Positions 43,701 through 53,107 of a stretch of DNA of 64,000 nucleotides are shown piece after piece. The stretch's first letter is position 1. Each line of letters begins with the position of its first letter. Source of the DNA: Hexactinellida sp. DTS-2022. Lineage: Eukaryota; Porifera; Hexactinellida. The notes beneath the pieces were generated by a model, which had not been told where the DNA came from, made no database searches, and was given only the letters and a program-made list of their open reading frames with translations. The translations under genes and the position numbers were made by a program. The DNA is taken from contig JAPNXP010000007.1 in the NCBI GenBank assembly GCA_028753945.1, positions 620,001 to 684,000 of the forward strand, written 5' to 3'.

Positions 43701-46700
43701 TTCTAACTAACGGTATGAGCGTTAATATTTTGATGGATAATGACACGATTCAACTTACTCGTCTCGAAAGTGTTTCTAATGGACAACTTCCACAACACCA
43801 TACCACATGGAAGATTAATTTCAAACATTTCAAAAAAGTATTCTCCAAACTAGCTTATCGACACCTCGACTTAATACGTTTAACCTTAAGTATCGTATGC
43901 TGTACGCTATACGTTATACAGACAGTATTATCGTACGAAGAGTATTCATATCCCAATTATTGCTGCGGAATTTCGGAATATACCATGCAACCGTGTTTCG
44001 CTAACGGGACAATAGGGCGAGCCCTTAGAGACGCTGGGTGTCATGTTGGGAGAGTAACAAAAGTGCCAATGGGGCTAAACTCAGAATTCGCGTTTTCTAA
44101 CAGTACCGAAGGGTACTTTAATGAATTGACGAATGGAAATGTATGTCAGCCTTATTGTTCTAACGGTGTGGGTTGTAATATAGAGTCTTGTCATTGCGGT
44201 AGTGAGTGTGGAGATATTCTATACTGTAGTGCTTTGAAAGTTCACCTTTGTACGAATTGGAATTACACGAGACTGCTTTTCTATGAAAAACCGCTTTGGC
44301 TGTATTTAATTCAGGTCGCATGTTCAGTGTCGCTAATGGTGTATGCAATAATCAAAGTTTTCGCCTCGTATTATTACCGTGGGGTTAGAATCTATAGTTT
44401 AATTGAATTGACTCTTTTTCTCGATTGTATGAATGGAATTATTTCAATCGCAAGTTTAACTTATGTACCATGCCTGAAGGATTTGTATATTCCATTATTC
44501 CTACAGTGTTTCACTGCTCGGGTTATCATCACGAGTTTTCTCTATTCATTTGACGTTAGGTACATTTCGAATAAATTTCTGACTCCAGTTATTCAGAAAG
44601 TTACAGCTGTTTTGTTAAGTTTCGCTGCGCTACTTTTCGCGTTTACTTGCGTGGTGCATTATTTCGAGAGAATCCTCTGTGAAGAAGACACCAGTGGACA
44701 TGTTACTACGCTTTTCGACAGTATTTGGTTTATTATTGTAACCATAACAACCGTCGGGTATGGCGATAAATCCCCTGGAACACCACTAGGCCGGATCTCA
44801 GTAATTTTCCTTATTTTAACTATCCTCATTTTTCTTCCAACGACAGTAACAGAAATTCTTACACTTGTCAATGATTCGAAACAGGATTACAAATTCTACC
44901 ACTGCTATACACCAAACAGACATGTAGTGTTATGTGTGTGTAAACCGGATATGGCTCTCATTATGGATTTCCTAAACGAATTCTATGCACAGGAAGAAAA
45001 CACACATCTCAATACGGTTATTCTAGCGGGAGAAGCTTTATCGCCAGCTGTTAAGATTATGCTTAAAAGTCCCGCGTGGCGTAACAAAGTGCTTGTCATT
45101 ATTGGGTCTACTTTGAATACACGGGATTTGGAAAGAGCGAATTTACCCCTGGCGAAAGCTTGCTTTTTGCTTTCAGACCGCATAACAGAAGATGCTCGCA
45201 TGTCGGATAACGAAACCATGCTACGCGCGTCTCTAATACAAAGCTACGCGCCTCATGTAGAATTATACGTACACATATTCATGGCTGAAAACCGAATGAA
45301 TGTTAATTTCGCGAAACAAGTTTTATGTGAAGGTCGATTAAAGCAGGTTTTAATGGCGAATAATTGTATTTACCCGGGCCTTTCATCTCTCATTACAATT
45401 CTATTACATACTACTAGTTCAAAAAATTGTTCTGATCATAGTGATAATGATCAACTTTACAATTACTGCACTTCGAATGAAATATACGCGATTCGATTAA
45501 AAGACAGTTCATTATTCAGTCTCTTGGCTGGAAGAACATTTCTATGTGCTTCTATTTTCATGCAAAGAACAACTGAAGTTCTACTTTTCGCAGTTAAACC
45601 AGAAAATAAAGATAACATACTATTGAACCCTGGTAGGCGACACACTTTGCGTGACAATGATATTCTATACTATATTGCTACAGACCCCGAAAGTACTGTG
45701 TATGAGGAAAAACAAATTACCCCAGAGGATATAAATATAAATATTGGGAAAATAATCCGTTCAAATAGCGAAACCTCAATTCATTATAACCGTGATTCTG
45801 AAATAGATCGTAGTATTCTTAATGTTGGAGAGGGCTTTGAAATATTGGATACTTCTTGTACCCCATTGAACCCACCAAATGTACACTCTTTGTCGCCCTT
45901 AAAAGAAGAAAAAAGTCCTACTAAAGATTCCCAAAACTCAATACCTCTTGAGCCTGAAAGTCCATTTTATTTGAAAATGTTTAAGGTACCAGCTGATCCC
46001 GAAAAACCAGTTAGATCTCCGCTAGGAAATGAAACTAAGACTCCTTTCAAGAGACAGGCCAGTAGACTGCTAGACAATAACAAACAGAAAACTCAAATGA
46101 AAGGTCTCGATAGGTCTGGATGTGAAGGAGAGAGGAACTTGTTAACCGATATAATAATAAATAACCAAGATTCAGATACTACTTCCATTTCATTGAATCG
46201 TAAGCCAACTTATTTCTGGGTTAAAGAAACGGTTTTGCATTTGAATAAGAAAGCCCCTAATCTCTGCTGTTTGCAGGCTGGGTGGAAAATCCAATGTCAC
46301 GAACTGGAATCAAAAGCCGTGAAGAAAATTACCTTACCACAAGAGCAGAATTTACAGCGCATGCTATTCCTGACAGGTTTCAAAAGGCCACTTATAGTAT
46401 GCGCTAACGAGGCAGGTTCTCAGCTATACGAATTCCTATTGCCGCTACGAGCTTATCACATACCTACAGAAGATCTGATTCCCATTGTGCTACTGCTGCC
46501 TAACATTCCTGATAACGCATTCCTAGAAGCCATCACCTGGATACCGTATATCAAATTTATTGTAGGAGGGCCAGAGTGCATTGACGACTTGCTAATAGCC
46601 GGGGCACTCGATGCAGTGGGCGTTATTCTATGTTATGGGGATGCAATGCCTGAATTGAAGGAGGAAGTACATATGGCTGATGCCAGTCGAATTAGCACAG

Positions 46701-49700
46701 CTAGAAATATGTCGCATATGTTCGCGAACACTAAGTTCTACGTTGAACTAACTGAGATTTGGAGTTTGAATTATTTGAAGCTTGAAGATGGATGCGGTTC
46801 TTATATAGGTGCCACGGATTTTTTCCACGCGCCTTATTTTGTTTCGAGTCAAGCATTCGCTCCATCTCTTCTAGACACTTTGCTATACCAGTGCATGCAA
46901 AAGGACTACATATTAGATTTGGTCCATTTAATGTTGGGTTTGCAGCAAACTCCAGGATCGGGGTATATCGGGAAAGTCGAAGTGCAACAATCCGATTTAG
47001 ACTCATTCCAAAGTTACGGACAATTTATGTTGGATCTCGCCGTTACTCATAGCCAACTAGCGCTAGCCATTTATAGAACAACAGAAGATGCCAGTTGCAA
47101 TTCAACTCATAGCGATTCTGAAGATTCTGCCACTACTGATCCATCCAGTACTGAATTCTTCTTATTACGTCGGGTTGTATTTCTAGGTATACCATGTGAT
47201 AGGACAACCATTAAGAGCCATAGGAATGCAGAGAAATATCATATTCTAGTCAACCCACCTGCCGATACGCCCCTGCAGCCTCGTGATATTGTTCTGGTAA
47301 TAAACTCATGCACAGTCGAACAATACAAATTAGTGCGAGAATCATATACAGATGTTTGCCTTGATTCCCCAGAAAATCTGCTTGAAAATGAGAGATTGTT
47401 ATCGACTGATACGGAAATGGAAACGAGACCGAGACCGATTCTAAAGAAACTTAGTCTAAATACTAACAAGCCGATAAATAAAACTCTGCTTAAACAACAA
47501 AATCACAATTCATCTGTGAGCTTATTAGGCGCTATTGGTTTGGAAAAGACTCCTTCTGGAAATAAATACTTGAAAAAAACCAATTCGAGGAAGAACTTAC
47601 AACAACTTCAGTTAAGAACAGGTCATCCGCCAGAAAACGGGAGTCTAGAGCTGACAGATAATTGTAATTTCGGGAAAGAATTTGAGGGAACAGATTCTAA
47701 TTGAGTCTCAGTGAGATTAGTCTGCATGTGTTAATTGAGACATATTTTTATTGTTTATATTTCTTATTGGATATATACGTAGTGTGTTTTAGTTTGATGA
47801 TTAGATACAAAAAATAACCTACAAAATTAACAGGGTTAGTAATACGACCAAATTAAAGGAATTTGGATGATGAAATTAAGTTTAATGCAAAATAATTTGG
47901 AATACATATCTCAAAAACTATAAAACTAGACCGCGAAAATAATGTGAGTTGTCGCCTATGAGCGATTATACCATTCACCATGCGCAGAAGTTACCCAGTA
48001 TATTTCATATACCATTGTAAATTATTTGATTACATCATAGATAATAATTTGCTTTATAACTCTTTTAACTTATAAGAGCTTTTTGATAAAATTTGCAATC
48101 GTTTGGTATTAATTATGCTCATCACAATTTCTACTTGTGTTCTGCAAATCACTAATTCAATTTACAGTCGACTCCGCTTAATAGAGCCACCGGTTAATAG
48201 ATTTATCCGCTTAATCCGGTCAAAGCAACCTGGTCCCGAGGTGCCCATATTAAGCGGAGTTAACTGTATGGCTATTTTAACGAGAGTTTATGTTGCATTA
48301 TGTATACAGAGTTGACCCCCCGTTAGAAATTAATTTAATACAAATAGGTAGTAAATACAGAATATCACTGAGGTATAAATATATAATTATTAAACAAATA
48401 AAGTTAGAATGTTTCTTGGGGTATTAGAAAAGCTTGAAATTGGGATAATATTTACATTATTATTAACAAACAAGTATAACTAAGAAACACAGAATACTTA
48501 GTCCTCAATTGGGGCTGTTTCATGTAAACTCAGCTAAATACGGTGAATGCAGTAGAGTAGCGAAACTTGGATAAAAAGCGTAACTAGGAACACAGCTATG
48601 CAGAGTAAAATAGGCCACACCGGATTGTAGTAGCAAACTATGCTAAACCGACAAAAATTAATAGCATCTTTATATAGGACTGTTGTTGGTTCATAAATGA
48701 TTGCATCCAAATCAGCTAAGTTTGTATGAGTGAAATTGGAAAATGGAATTTTGTCTCTTATCAGGTCGATGCTCCTAGTTAAGTTCAGGGTACAGAAATT
48801 AGTAACATTTGATAATCTAAAACTATACATGCCAGAAGTTTCTATGTCATTGGTACCTTGGGAAGAATTTAGTACTAATTTAGTTATGGATGATTGACAT
48901 TGGATCCCATAATATGGAGTTTCAGAAGGGAAATACAGTTCACCACTTAATTCATTTTCAACATTTTCATTTTCAGTTCCATTGTGAGAAGAGTAACAGT
49001 AATGAGAGATAGTAGAGTTTTTAGGAATCCAGGTTTCGATAAAACGTGACCATATGCTATGTTGTGACATTTTATATTGCGTTGTAAAGGATTGCTTGAA
49101 TGGTTTATGAGAAATTAAACCTTTTAAGTTTGTTGAACAAGATTGTTGAAGAGATTGATAATCAACTAGCGCACATTCATTTAGATTGACATCATCGAGC
49201 ATGTAGTATTCACCTGTTGTAAGATCGACATTCTGTCTCGAATGTTTAATCATAAGTGGAGTCAGAAATACCGAAAAGCAAACGCTAGCGGAAATAATTA
49301 ATATCACATAGGATGCCAGGTGTATTTTGTTTTTGTTCTTATAATAGATTTGGTGCAGATGGTCCTGATTTGAGAAAATAGGTTTGTCGGGCAATAACTG
49401 CTCTCTGGTGACGTCATTAGTTCGGAACCCGGAATATTTAACCTTAGTTTTGTCTCGGAATACCAACCAAACAGCGACTAGGAATATCGAGTATAAGATG
49501 CTGGGAAGAATGGATAGGATCGATGTAAATATGAGAATAGCAAGTTCAAGATACACCATAGCATGATATGAATCAATAGGCAAAATGTCGTTCACTGCAT
49601 TCAATTCAATGATAAAATAAATTACAGCACCAGACAAACCACCGATAGCATTTAAAAGAGTCAACAAATAAGTTCCCCAGGCAGCTATTTTCATCAGCTT

Positions 49701-52700
49701 ATAGGCTCGTATCTTATCTGCGTATCTATCCCATTCTAGAAAACTGGTGTGCAAATGTGTTATAAACTCAATTATGCGTTGGTGCACGATAATTATACAC
49801 ATTCTCATAAATGCACATACCGTGAATATCCGAGCGATTAGGTCGATTCCATAGACAATAACAAATAAATCCTCGTTAAATTTTTTTAAATAACCAGCAA
49901 ACACGGATGGGAATGCATGGTATAACGTTGTTAAGTCAACAAAACGGATCAGATACTGGCTAAACTCCAAACAGAGTACATACACCATTCTTGCTATAAT
50001 GAATATTATTAGTATCTTAAGCTCAACTTTCTTACCTTTGAAGTAATTAGCTATCTGTAGCAATAGGGTTACTCCGAATAAGATTATTCCTTCCTGAAAT
50101 GACTGAGCGATAGAGTCTGCGACATAACCCATTAGTTTCTCATTTTCCCAATTCTGACCAAAGAAAAATACGGACGTGTAGATTAGGGAAATTGTATTGA
50201 AGATGCAGAATCCAAACATGCATAGGATGATCCCAAAGAAAATTTGGAAGTGTTGGTAGTAGGCAGTAATGACTCTGTTTTCATCATGCTCACACCCCCT
50301 TATGTGGTTATTAAGAATGTATTTGTACTTAAACACCTGGCCTATCAACTGACCTGCTAGTCGGATAGTGACTGGTATAAGCAGTATGCATAGTAGGGCG
50401 TTTAGTACAAGTGTCAGAATGTAGCCCTTGGGAATACATCCAGGTGATAGAGGTACTAGAATTTGATTGAGAAGGTTATAAATCATTTCACAATTATTCA
50501 CAAGCAATTAATTGAATTACTATCGTTAAAATTATGCAGCTTTATACTGTAAGAACATTCTATAAGCATAGTATATAAGTTTGAAAGTTGATACTGTCTA
50601 GCTACCATCTTAAGGTGATATTCGGGGGGCTATCACCTTAAAATTAGATGGTATATGTTACACGTATATCATTCAATCTCAACTAGTTTAATTAACTATT
50701 AAAGAGTCAATAATAAACTATGCAGTAGACTCTTGTTAATATGAAGGGGACAGTCGAATCTGTTTGTATTATCCGGGATTGGTTTGCATAGATTATATAG
50801 GCAGGGGAATTAAATCTTGTTAGTCTTATCTTTGTTCATATTAATACGAATACCAGTAGAATGTAGCAATGTGTTCGTATTAACCGGAGGAATTAACTTT
50901 TTAATAAATTATTCTCCTAACCGTAGTTAATCTTAACACAAAGAACGTACAGTATCCATACTGATAATTCCAAGTTTACACTGCAGTTAACTCTCGTTAT
51001 AACGAATTCCTATTTCCAAGCGACCTTTTATTTATTCGATGAAGCGAAATAAATAAAATCCAAAATTGCAGCTGTGCCAACAGCATGTTCCTTTAGAGGC
51101 ACTACCTTTTGGTGGTTGGTGGATTGTAGTGCCTCCAAAGAACATGATTTCGGCACAGGTGTAATTTTAGATTTTATTAAATTAAAATTAGATGCATTAA
51201 CTCAGTGGTTCCCACATGATCTTTAAATTTGTATTACTGTCAATGGGAGGGGGTCCACAGAATGTTATATGTTTGCTATAAGGGGTCCACGGTTGAAAAT
51301 GGTTGGGAAATTGCTGCATTAACTAATGTGTTCCTATAGTGTATGGAGAGCTTATCTATCAACTGGACATGGTGCTTGTTTCCTTGTACAATCAGAACAC
51401 GGGATCATATACCCTCATTCCTCAAATGAAATTACACTCACAGCATTCTCTAATATGTGGGGAGAGTACACTGATACACTGCACTGTCAAATCGAAGGGA
51501 TAGATAGTATATTCAGTTTTCAGTTCAAAATTAATGTAATCGGTTGTCCTTTACATTTGCATTCGATGCCCGATGTTCAACAGCCAATAATTAGATTTGG
51601 TACCCACCCATTTGAGAAAGCTCTTGTTTCACGTAGGATTCGTATAAACAACACTTCACCGTGTGACGTGCGTGTTGATTGGCGAGTTTTCACTCAAAAT
51701 AATCACGGAGACCAAAATGTGGTTGATTTTGAAATGACATACGGTAACCCTTTCCCTTCACATTCACACACAATTACATACTCTGATCAGAATGCATTAG
51801 AATCTGATTTAATCCGTGTTTTCTTGCGTCCACATGATTCAATACAAACCACGAATGCATTTATGATTTCACCAGAGCAGTGTACTATACCAGGACACTC
51901 AAATGTTATTTGTGAATTCTCTTTCTTTCCAACAACGCAGAATCTTACTGATTACGGTGAAGATATTTCCGGCTATGCACTTGGCTATTTGAGCTTAGAT
52001 AATCGACCTGAATATTCCGATAATGTATATAGGCCGCAAGGGAAATCTGTGAATCCTTTAAGGGTAGATTTTAACGGCGGAATTATGCATCCAAAGATTG
52101 AGATTGCTCCTGTTAACTCGGAGCTTGATGAAGAGGTGTTAGGTTTCGCATTTCCGGCCTCGAAATTAATGAAAATAAACTCACTCGGTCAATTTCAAAG
52201 TATCAAATCTTCTTACCAAACATTTCAACAAATCACGATTCAAAATCCTACAAAACAGAAACTAACTTTTGACATTATCCTTCCTTCCGAACTGAAAATC
52301 AGTGATTACAACCAACTTGCTACAAACGATGGTTTATTCTCTCTAAAACCAAATCAAATCGTAACTCTAAAAATAGGATTCACACTCGATGCCAAATATA
52401 TTACGTCACCACTCGAGACCACACAAAATGATTGGTCAATACAAACAAACAAAGATGAGCACAAATATCTAACTTATAAACAAAACATAAAAATTGAATT
52501 TCCTTCTAAAATATCCCAGTTTTTACCAATAGAGGCGCGTATCGAACTTCCATTATTGAAATTGTCCACTGATGTCATTAATTTCGGCGAAACACAAATA
52601 GGTGATACATTCAGCCAACAGATTTGTGTATATAACTACGCTCGAAAATGTTATTCCAAATGGAAAATTGACATTAAACCGGACAACAATATTCTAAATA

Positions 52701-52882
52701 TAGATTTTAATGAGGGTTTATTGCCCGGATTCGATGGTGGTTTTGATTTTAGCTCAAAAATTTTGTTGGTTTCATTCTCACCTTTGGAAGAGGTCGATTA
52801 CGAATTCGAGGTTACCCTTACTGGCGAATTTCTCGAAAAACCTTTAAGCTTAAAAGTATACGGCAGTGGTAGTTTAATATAA
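34750..52882 (+). CDS. DLEC1: DLEC1/CFAP81-like ciliary ASH-domain protein, five exons
   Basis: Exons: 34750-34967, 35513-35767, 36288-38551, 39369-39690 and 51340-52882. All phases join, giving 1533 residues (human DLEC1 about 1750). The N-terminus is low-complexity. Exon 3 onward holds repeated ASH/MSP-type beta-sandwich domains (FDQYEPSQIYTGNIVLRNVS, INVIFKPDSFGDYSD, ISLGDIFVNVPVVTMVTLRN). The last exon has SNMWGEYTDTLHCQIEG and VDWRVF, as in the DLEC1 C-terminus. The family belongs to the ciliary axoneme. Last-exon membership rests on phase (AG|T), the missing start codon and the family match. Exons 1, 2 and 4 are GC-richer than exons 3 and 5. Intron 4 is 11.6 kb and contains three other genes. 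Confidence 0.85.
34951..35050 (+). repeat. 50-bp tandem duplication across the exon 1 donor
   Basis: GAGTCCTATCAGAGCAAGTT at 34951 and GAATCCTATCAAAGCAAGTT at 35001 begin two imperfect copies, both continuing AGTTTGTACG and ending near TGTATTTAC. Both contain AGCAA|GTTAGT donors. Only the first keeps the frame to exon 2. Confidence 0.8.
35800..36181. mobile_element. M3 MITE followed by a foldback element
   Basis: M3: CAGTAGATGCCGAATATTAT to about 35950. Foldback, 35953-36181: AAGTTATTTTCGGTCCCC.. at the left and GGAGACTGAAAATAACTTG at the right. The arms also share TTAATTCTGTTC/GAACAGAATTAA and TTCGCCTATTAGC/GCTAATAGGCGAA. In DLEC1 intron 2. Confidence 0.7.
38661..38830 (+). mobile_element. 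M1b MITE
   Basis: CAGTAGTAGACTCTCGTTAA; internal ATGCATGCAAGTGACTCCGG; degenerate right end. In DLEC1 intron 3, with an M6 fragment (GTTATATATCGGCAAACACC) at about 39051. Confidence 0.65.
39164..39336 (+). mobile_element. M1 MITE
   Basis: CAGAATAACCTCGTTAGTAC to CTAACGAGGTTATACTG. It ends about 32 bp before DLEC1 exon 4. Confidence 0.75.
39713..40178 (+). mobile_element. M11 hAT-like MITE and M1 MITE
   Basis: M11: CAGTGTATTATACAGCCATT (39716) to about 39898 with AGGAGCGTCTCGCGCTC. M1: CAGTAGTTCCTCGTTAATAC (40021) to CACTAACGAGGTTTTC. At the start of DLEC1 intron 4. Confidence 0.65.
40912..41045 (+). repeat. 20-bp minisatellite
   Basis: About six units of GCTAAAATCTATAAAATACA with point changes (AAAGACAACTAAAAATC in later units), ending in a GAGA run. 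It sits at the 3' end of the TRAF-like gene. Confidence 0.85.
41063..42196 (-). CDS. TRAF-like zinc-finger/coiled-coil protein
   Basis: An intronless 377-residue protein inside DLEC1 intron 4, antisense to it. Residues about 47-76 have paired cysteines (VVCSLCTGIMHSAC..VCESC), like a degenerate RING. Residues about 95-155 match TRAF-type zinc fingers (CRCPLLDRECEWLGTLGGLE, QCPYVKYGCK, LETHRKEAKEYH). A heptad-rich coiled coil follows at about 163-210, with a repeated QKLEEE(T/K)KQQT motif. The C-terminal 160 residues are beta-rich but not a clear MATH domain. By family it would be an adaptor in receptor signalling. Ligase activity is doubtful because the RING ligands are irregular. Confidence 0.7.
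   Translation of the reverse strand: MAEKSCPKLDIMEQLVYTAGQDESSGRWGGYKRELITQNLSLLEESLVVCSLCTGIMHSACSIKGGLAQVCESCVGEETASQPVGPIRAIVAKLACRCPLLDRECEWLGTLGGLEEHMGECNQFIVQCPYVKYGCKRQVKRGELETHRKEAKEYHTEVVSVFMADKVEKLEEEKKQQTVIIQKLEEETKQQTMNIQKLESTLNEFIQIKDYLKLNGIVWTIGNRHDVINKIYQIRGQVQALQNFGIRTNPKRYTGDAIYSQWNGNTLTGPRFVIHTFYYFYPILAIQSDPNATLSIMSQNIGQCTQSIQWPFTGKCKIVLVNQENPEEPWMYEKNDFQIQNGGTVNINLPFDILLDDKYNKNGTFVFRIFINPFCLD
42249..42400 (+). mobile_element. M9 MITE
   Basis: CAGTAAAACCTCCAAAAGTG to AAAAGTGAACGTTTTACTG. It lies 50 bp upstream of the TRAF-like start codon. Confidence 0.75.
42510..42696 (-). mobile_element. M5 MITE, inverted
   Basis: CAGGTCTGCTTATTGTGAAC at the left and AAAAGAACCTGACTG at the right. 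Reverse orientation to the copies in TMEM120. Confidence 0.7.
42908..43081 (+). mobile_element. M1b MITE
   Basis: CAATAGATTCTCGTTAATAG to TATTAACGAGAGTCTACTG. The rest of 43082-43714 is AT-rich sequence with no recognised element; it should contain the channel gene's promoter. Confidence 0.7.
43715..47704 (+). CDS. Slo2/KCNT-like potassium channel with a cysteine-rich extracellular loop
   Basis: An intronless 1329-residue protein inside DLEC1 intron 4. Membrane segments lie at about 54-74 (S1), 193-213, 226-250, 258-285 (S4, few positive charges), 293-316 (S5) and 359-385 (S6). The pore helix is followed by TVGYGD (346-351), the potassium filter. RCK1 starts at about 402 (RHVVLCVCKPDMALIMDFL) and carries HVELYVHIF and NEIYAIRLKDSSLF. 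RCK2 lies at about 860-1200. The low-charge S4 and RCK sequence fit Slo2/KCNT (sodium-activated) better than BK channels, which have an extra S0 helix. The S1-S2 loop (about 78-190) is much longer than in Slo2 and has 12 cysteines and N-glycosylation sites. Ion sensing cannot be read from sequence. Confidence 0.85.
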   Translation: MSVNILMDNDTIQLTRLESVSNGQLPQHHTTWKINFKHFKKVFSKLAYRHLDLIRLTLSIVCCTLYVIQTVLSYEEYSYPNYCCGISEYTMQPCFANGTIGRALRDAGCHVGRVTKVPMGLNSEFAFSNSTEGYFNELTNGNVCQPYCSNGVGCNIESCHCGSECGDILYCSALKVHLCTNWNYTRLLFYEKPLWLYLIQVACSVSLMVYAIIKVFASYYYRGVRIYSLIELTLFLDCMNGIISIASLTYVPCLKDLYIPLFLQCFTARVIITSFLYSFDVRYISNKFLTPVIQKVTAVLLSFAALLFAFTCVVHYFERILCEEDTSGHVTTLFDSIWFIIVTITTVGYGDKSPGTPLGRISVIFLILTILIFLPTTVTEILTLVNDSKQDYKFYHCYTPNRHVVLCVCKPDMALIMDFLNEFYAQEENTHLNTVILAGEALSPAVKIMLKSPAWRNKVLVIIGSTLNTRDLERANLPLAKACFLLSDRITEDARMSDNETMLRASLIQSYAPHVELYVHIFMAENRMNVNFAKQVLCEGRLKQVLMANNCIYPGLSSLITILLHTTSSKNCSDHSDNDQLYNYCTSNEIYAIRLKDSSLFSLLAGRTFLCASIFMQRTTEVLLFAVKPENKDNILLNPGRRHTLRDNDILYYIATDPESTVYEEKQITPEDININIGKIIRSNSETSIHYNRDSEIDRSILNVGEGFEILDTSCTPLNPPNVHSLSPLKEEKSPTKDSQNSIPLEPESPFYLKMFKVPADPEKPVRSPLGNETKTPFKRQASRLLDNNKQKTQMKGLDRSGCEGERNLLTDIIINNQDSDTTSISLNRKPTYFWVKETVLHLNKKAPNLCCLQAGWKIQCHELESKAVKKITLPQEQNLQRMLFLTGFKRPLIVCANEAGSQLYEFLLPLRAYHIPTEDLIPIVLLLPNIPDNAFLEAITWIPYIKFIVGGPECIDDLLIAGALDAVGVILCYGDAMPELKEEVHMADASRISTARNMSHMFANTKFYVELTEIWSLNYLKLEDGCGSYIGATDFFHAPYFVSSQAFAPSLLDTLLYQCMQKDYILDLVHLMLGLQQTPGSGYIGKVEVQQSDLDSFQSYGQFMLDLAVTHSQLALAIYRTTEDASCNSTHSDSEDSATTDPSSTEFFLLRRVVFLGIPCDRTTIKSHRNAEKYHILVNPPADTPLQPRDIVLVINSCTVEQYKLVRESYTDVCLDSPENLLENERLLSTDTEMETRPRPILKKLSLNTNKPINKTLLKQQNHNSSVSLLGAIGLEKTPSGNKYLKKTNSRKNLQQLQLRTGHPPENGSLELTDNCNFGKEFEGTDSN
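47705..48533. other. Spacer with one M2 MITE
   Basis: Between convergent channel and orphan membrane-protein genes. M2 at 48165-48267 (CAGTCGACTCCGCTTAATAG to TATTAAGCGGAGTTAACTG) is a short form lacking the central part. Nothing else is recognised. Confidence 0.6.
48534..50507 (-). CDS. Orphan multi-pass membrane protein with an extracellular cysteine-rich domain
   Basis: An intronless 657-residue protein inside DLEC1 intron 4, antisense to it. I count about eight hydrophobic helices in residues 25-425 (for example LTLVLNALLCILLIPVTI, IFFGIILCMFGFCIFNTISL, ILIIFIIARMVYVLCL). A region of about 200 residues follows, with many cysteines and N-glycosylation sites (KNSTIS, HNGTE, LNSSQGT, SNVTNFC, SNFTHT). 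A last helix is at about 630-652 (ILLCIAVFLVTLFIQVSLLY). No known family is recognised. The layout suggests a receptor or transporter-like surface protein with a late ectodomain. There is no signal peptide. Confidence 0.6.
   Translation of the reverse strand: MLVNNCEMIYNLLNQILVPLSPGCIPKGYILTLVLNALLCILLIPVTIRLAGQLIGQVFKYKYILNNHIRGCEHDENRVITAYYQHFQIFFGIILCMFGFCIFNTISLIYTSVFFFGQNWENEKLMGYVADSIAQSFQEGIILFGVTLLLQIANYFKGKKVELKILIIFIIARMVYVLCLEFSQYLIRFVDLTTLYHAFPSVFAGYLKKFNEDLFVIVYGIDLIARIFTVCAFMRMCIIIVHQRIIEFITHLHTSFLEWDRYADKIRAYKLMKIAAWGTYLLTLLNAIGGLSGAVIYFIIELNAVNDILPIDSYHAMVYLELAILIFTSILSILPSILYSIFLVAVWLVFRDKTKVKYSGFRTNDVTREQLLPDKPIFSNQDHLHQIYYKNKNKIHLASYVILIISASVCFSVFLTPLMIKHSRQNVDLTTGEYYMLDDVNLNECALVDYQSLQQSCSTNLKGLISHKPFKQSFTTQYKMSQHSIWSRFIETWIPKNSTISHYCYSSHNGTENENVENELSGELYFPSETPYYGIQCQSSITKLVLNSSQGTNDIETSGMYSFRLSNVTNFCTLNLTRSIDLIRDKIPFSNFTHTNLADLDAIIYEPTTVLYKDAINFCRFSIVCYYNPVWPILLCIAVFLVTLFIQVSLLYCIHRI
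50602..50653. repeat. Short palindrome
   Basis: TACCATCTTAAGGTGATA and TATCACCTTAAAATTAGATG form a stem around TTCGGGGGGC. Upstream of the orphan membrane-protein gene. Confidence 0.6.
50722..50900 (+). mobile_element. M1b MITE, degenerate
   Basis: CAGTAGACTCTTGTTAATAT at the left; internal TTGTATTATCCGGG; the right end is not clear. In DLEC1 intron 4. Confidence 0.55.
51061..51170. mobile_element. Palindromic element, copy 1 (M14)
   Basis: CAAAATTGCAGCTGTGCCAA and AGCATGTTCCTTTAGAGGCA on the left pair with TGCCTCCAAAGAACATG and GGCACAGGTGTAATTTTA on the right. A second copy is at 61444-61556. Confidence 0.75.
51195..51324 (+). mobile_element. hAT-type MITE with 8-bp target duplication
   Basis: Element 51203-51316 begins CAGTGGTTCCCA and ends TTGGGAAATTGCTG. 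It is flanked on both sides by CATTAACT (51195-51202 and 51317-51324). The 8-bp duplication and CAG..CTG ends fit hAT. It stops 15 bp before the acceptor of the last DLEC1 exon. Confidence 0.85.
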
Positions 52883-53107
52883 TGTGACTTCATTTTATGT
52901 GGATGATGACTGGTATTAATCAAATATTTATTCAATCTTATTATTCGAATACTTATACGTAATACATGTTCGTATTTATTTGTTGTGTTGTTTGTATTTA
53001 CAGGAATTTAAATCAGAATAGCTAAGCATTTGAAAATTAGGCTACGTATGGAAACAAAATGCCCCGCCTAAATCTCTGCCCGTCATTTGTACTGTTTTGC
53101 ATCCTGT

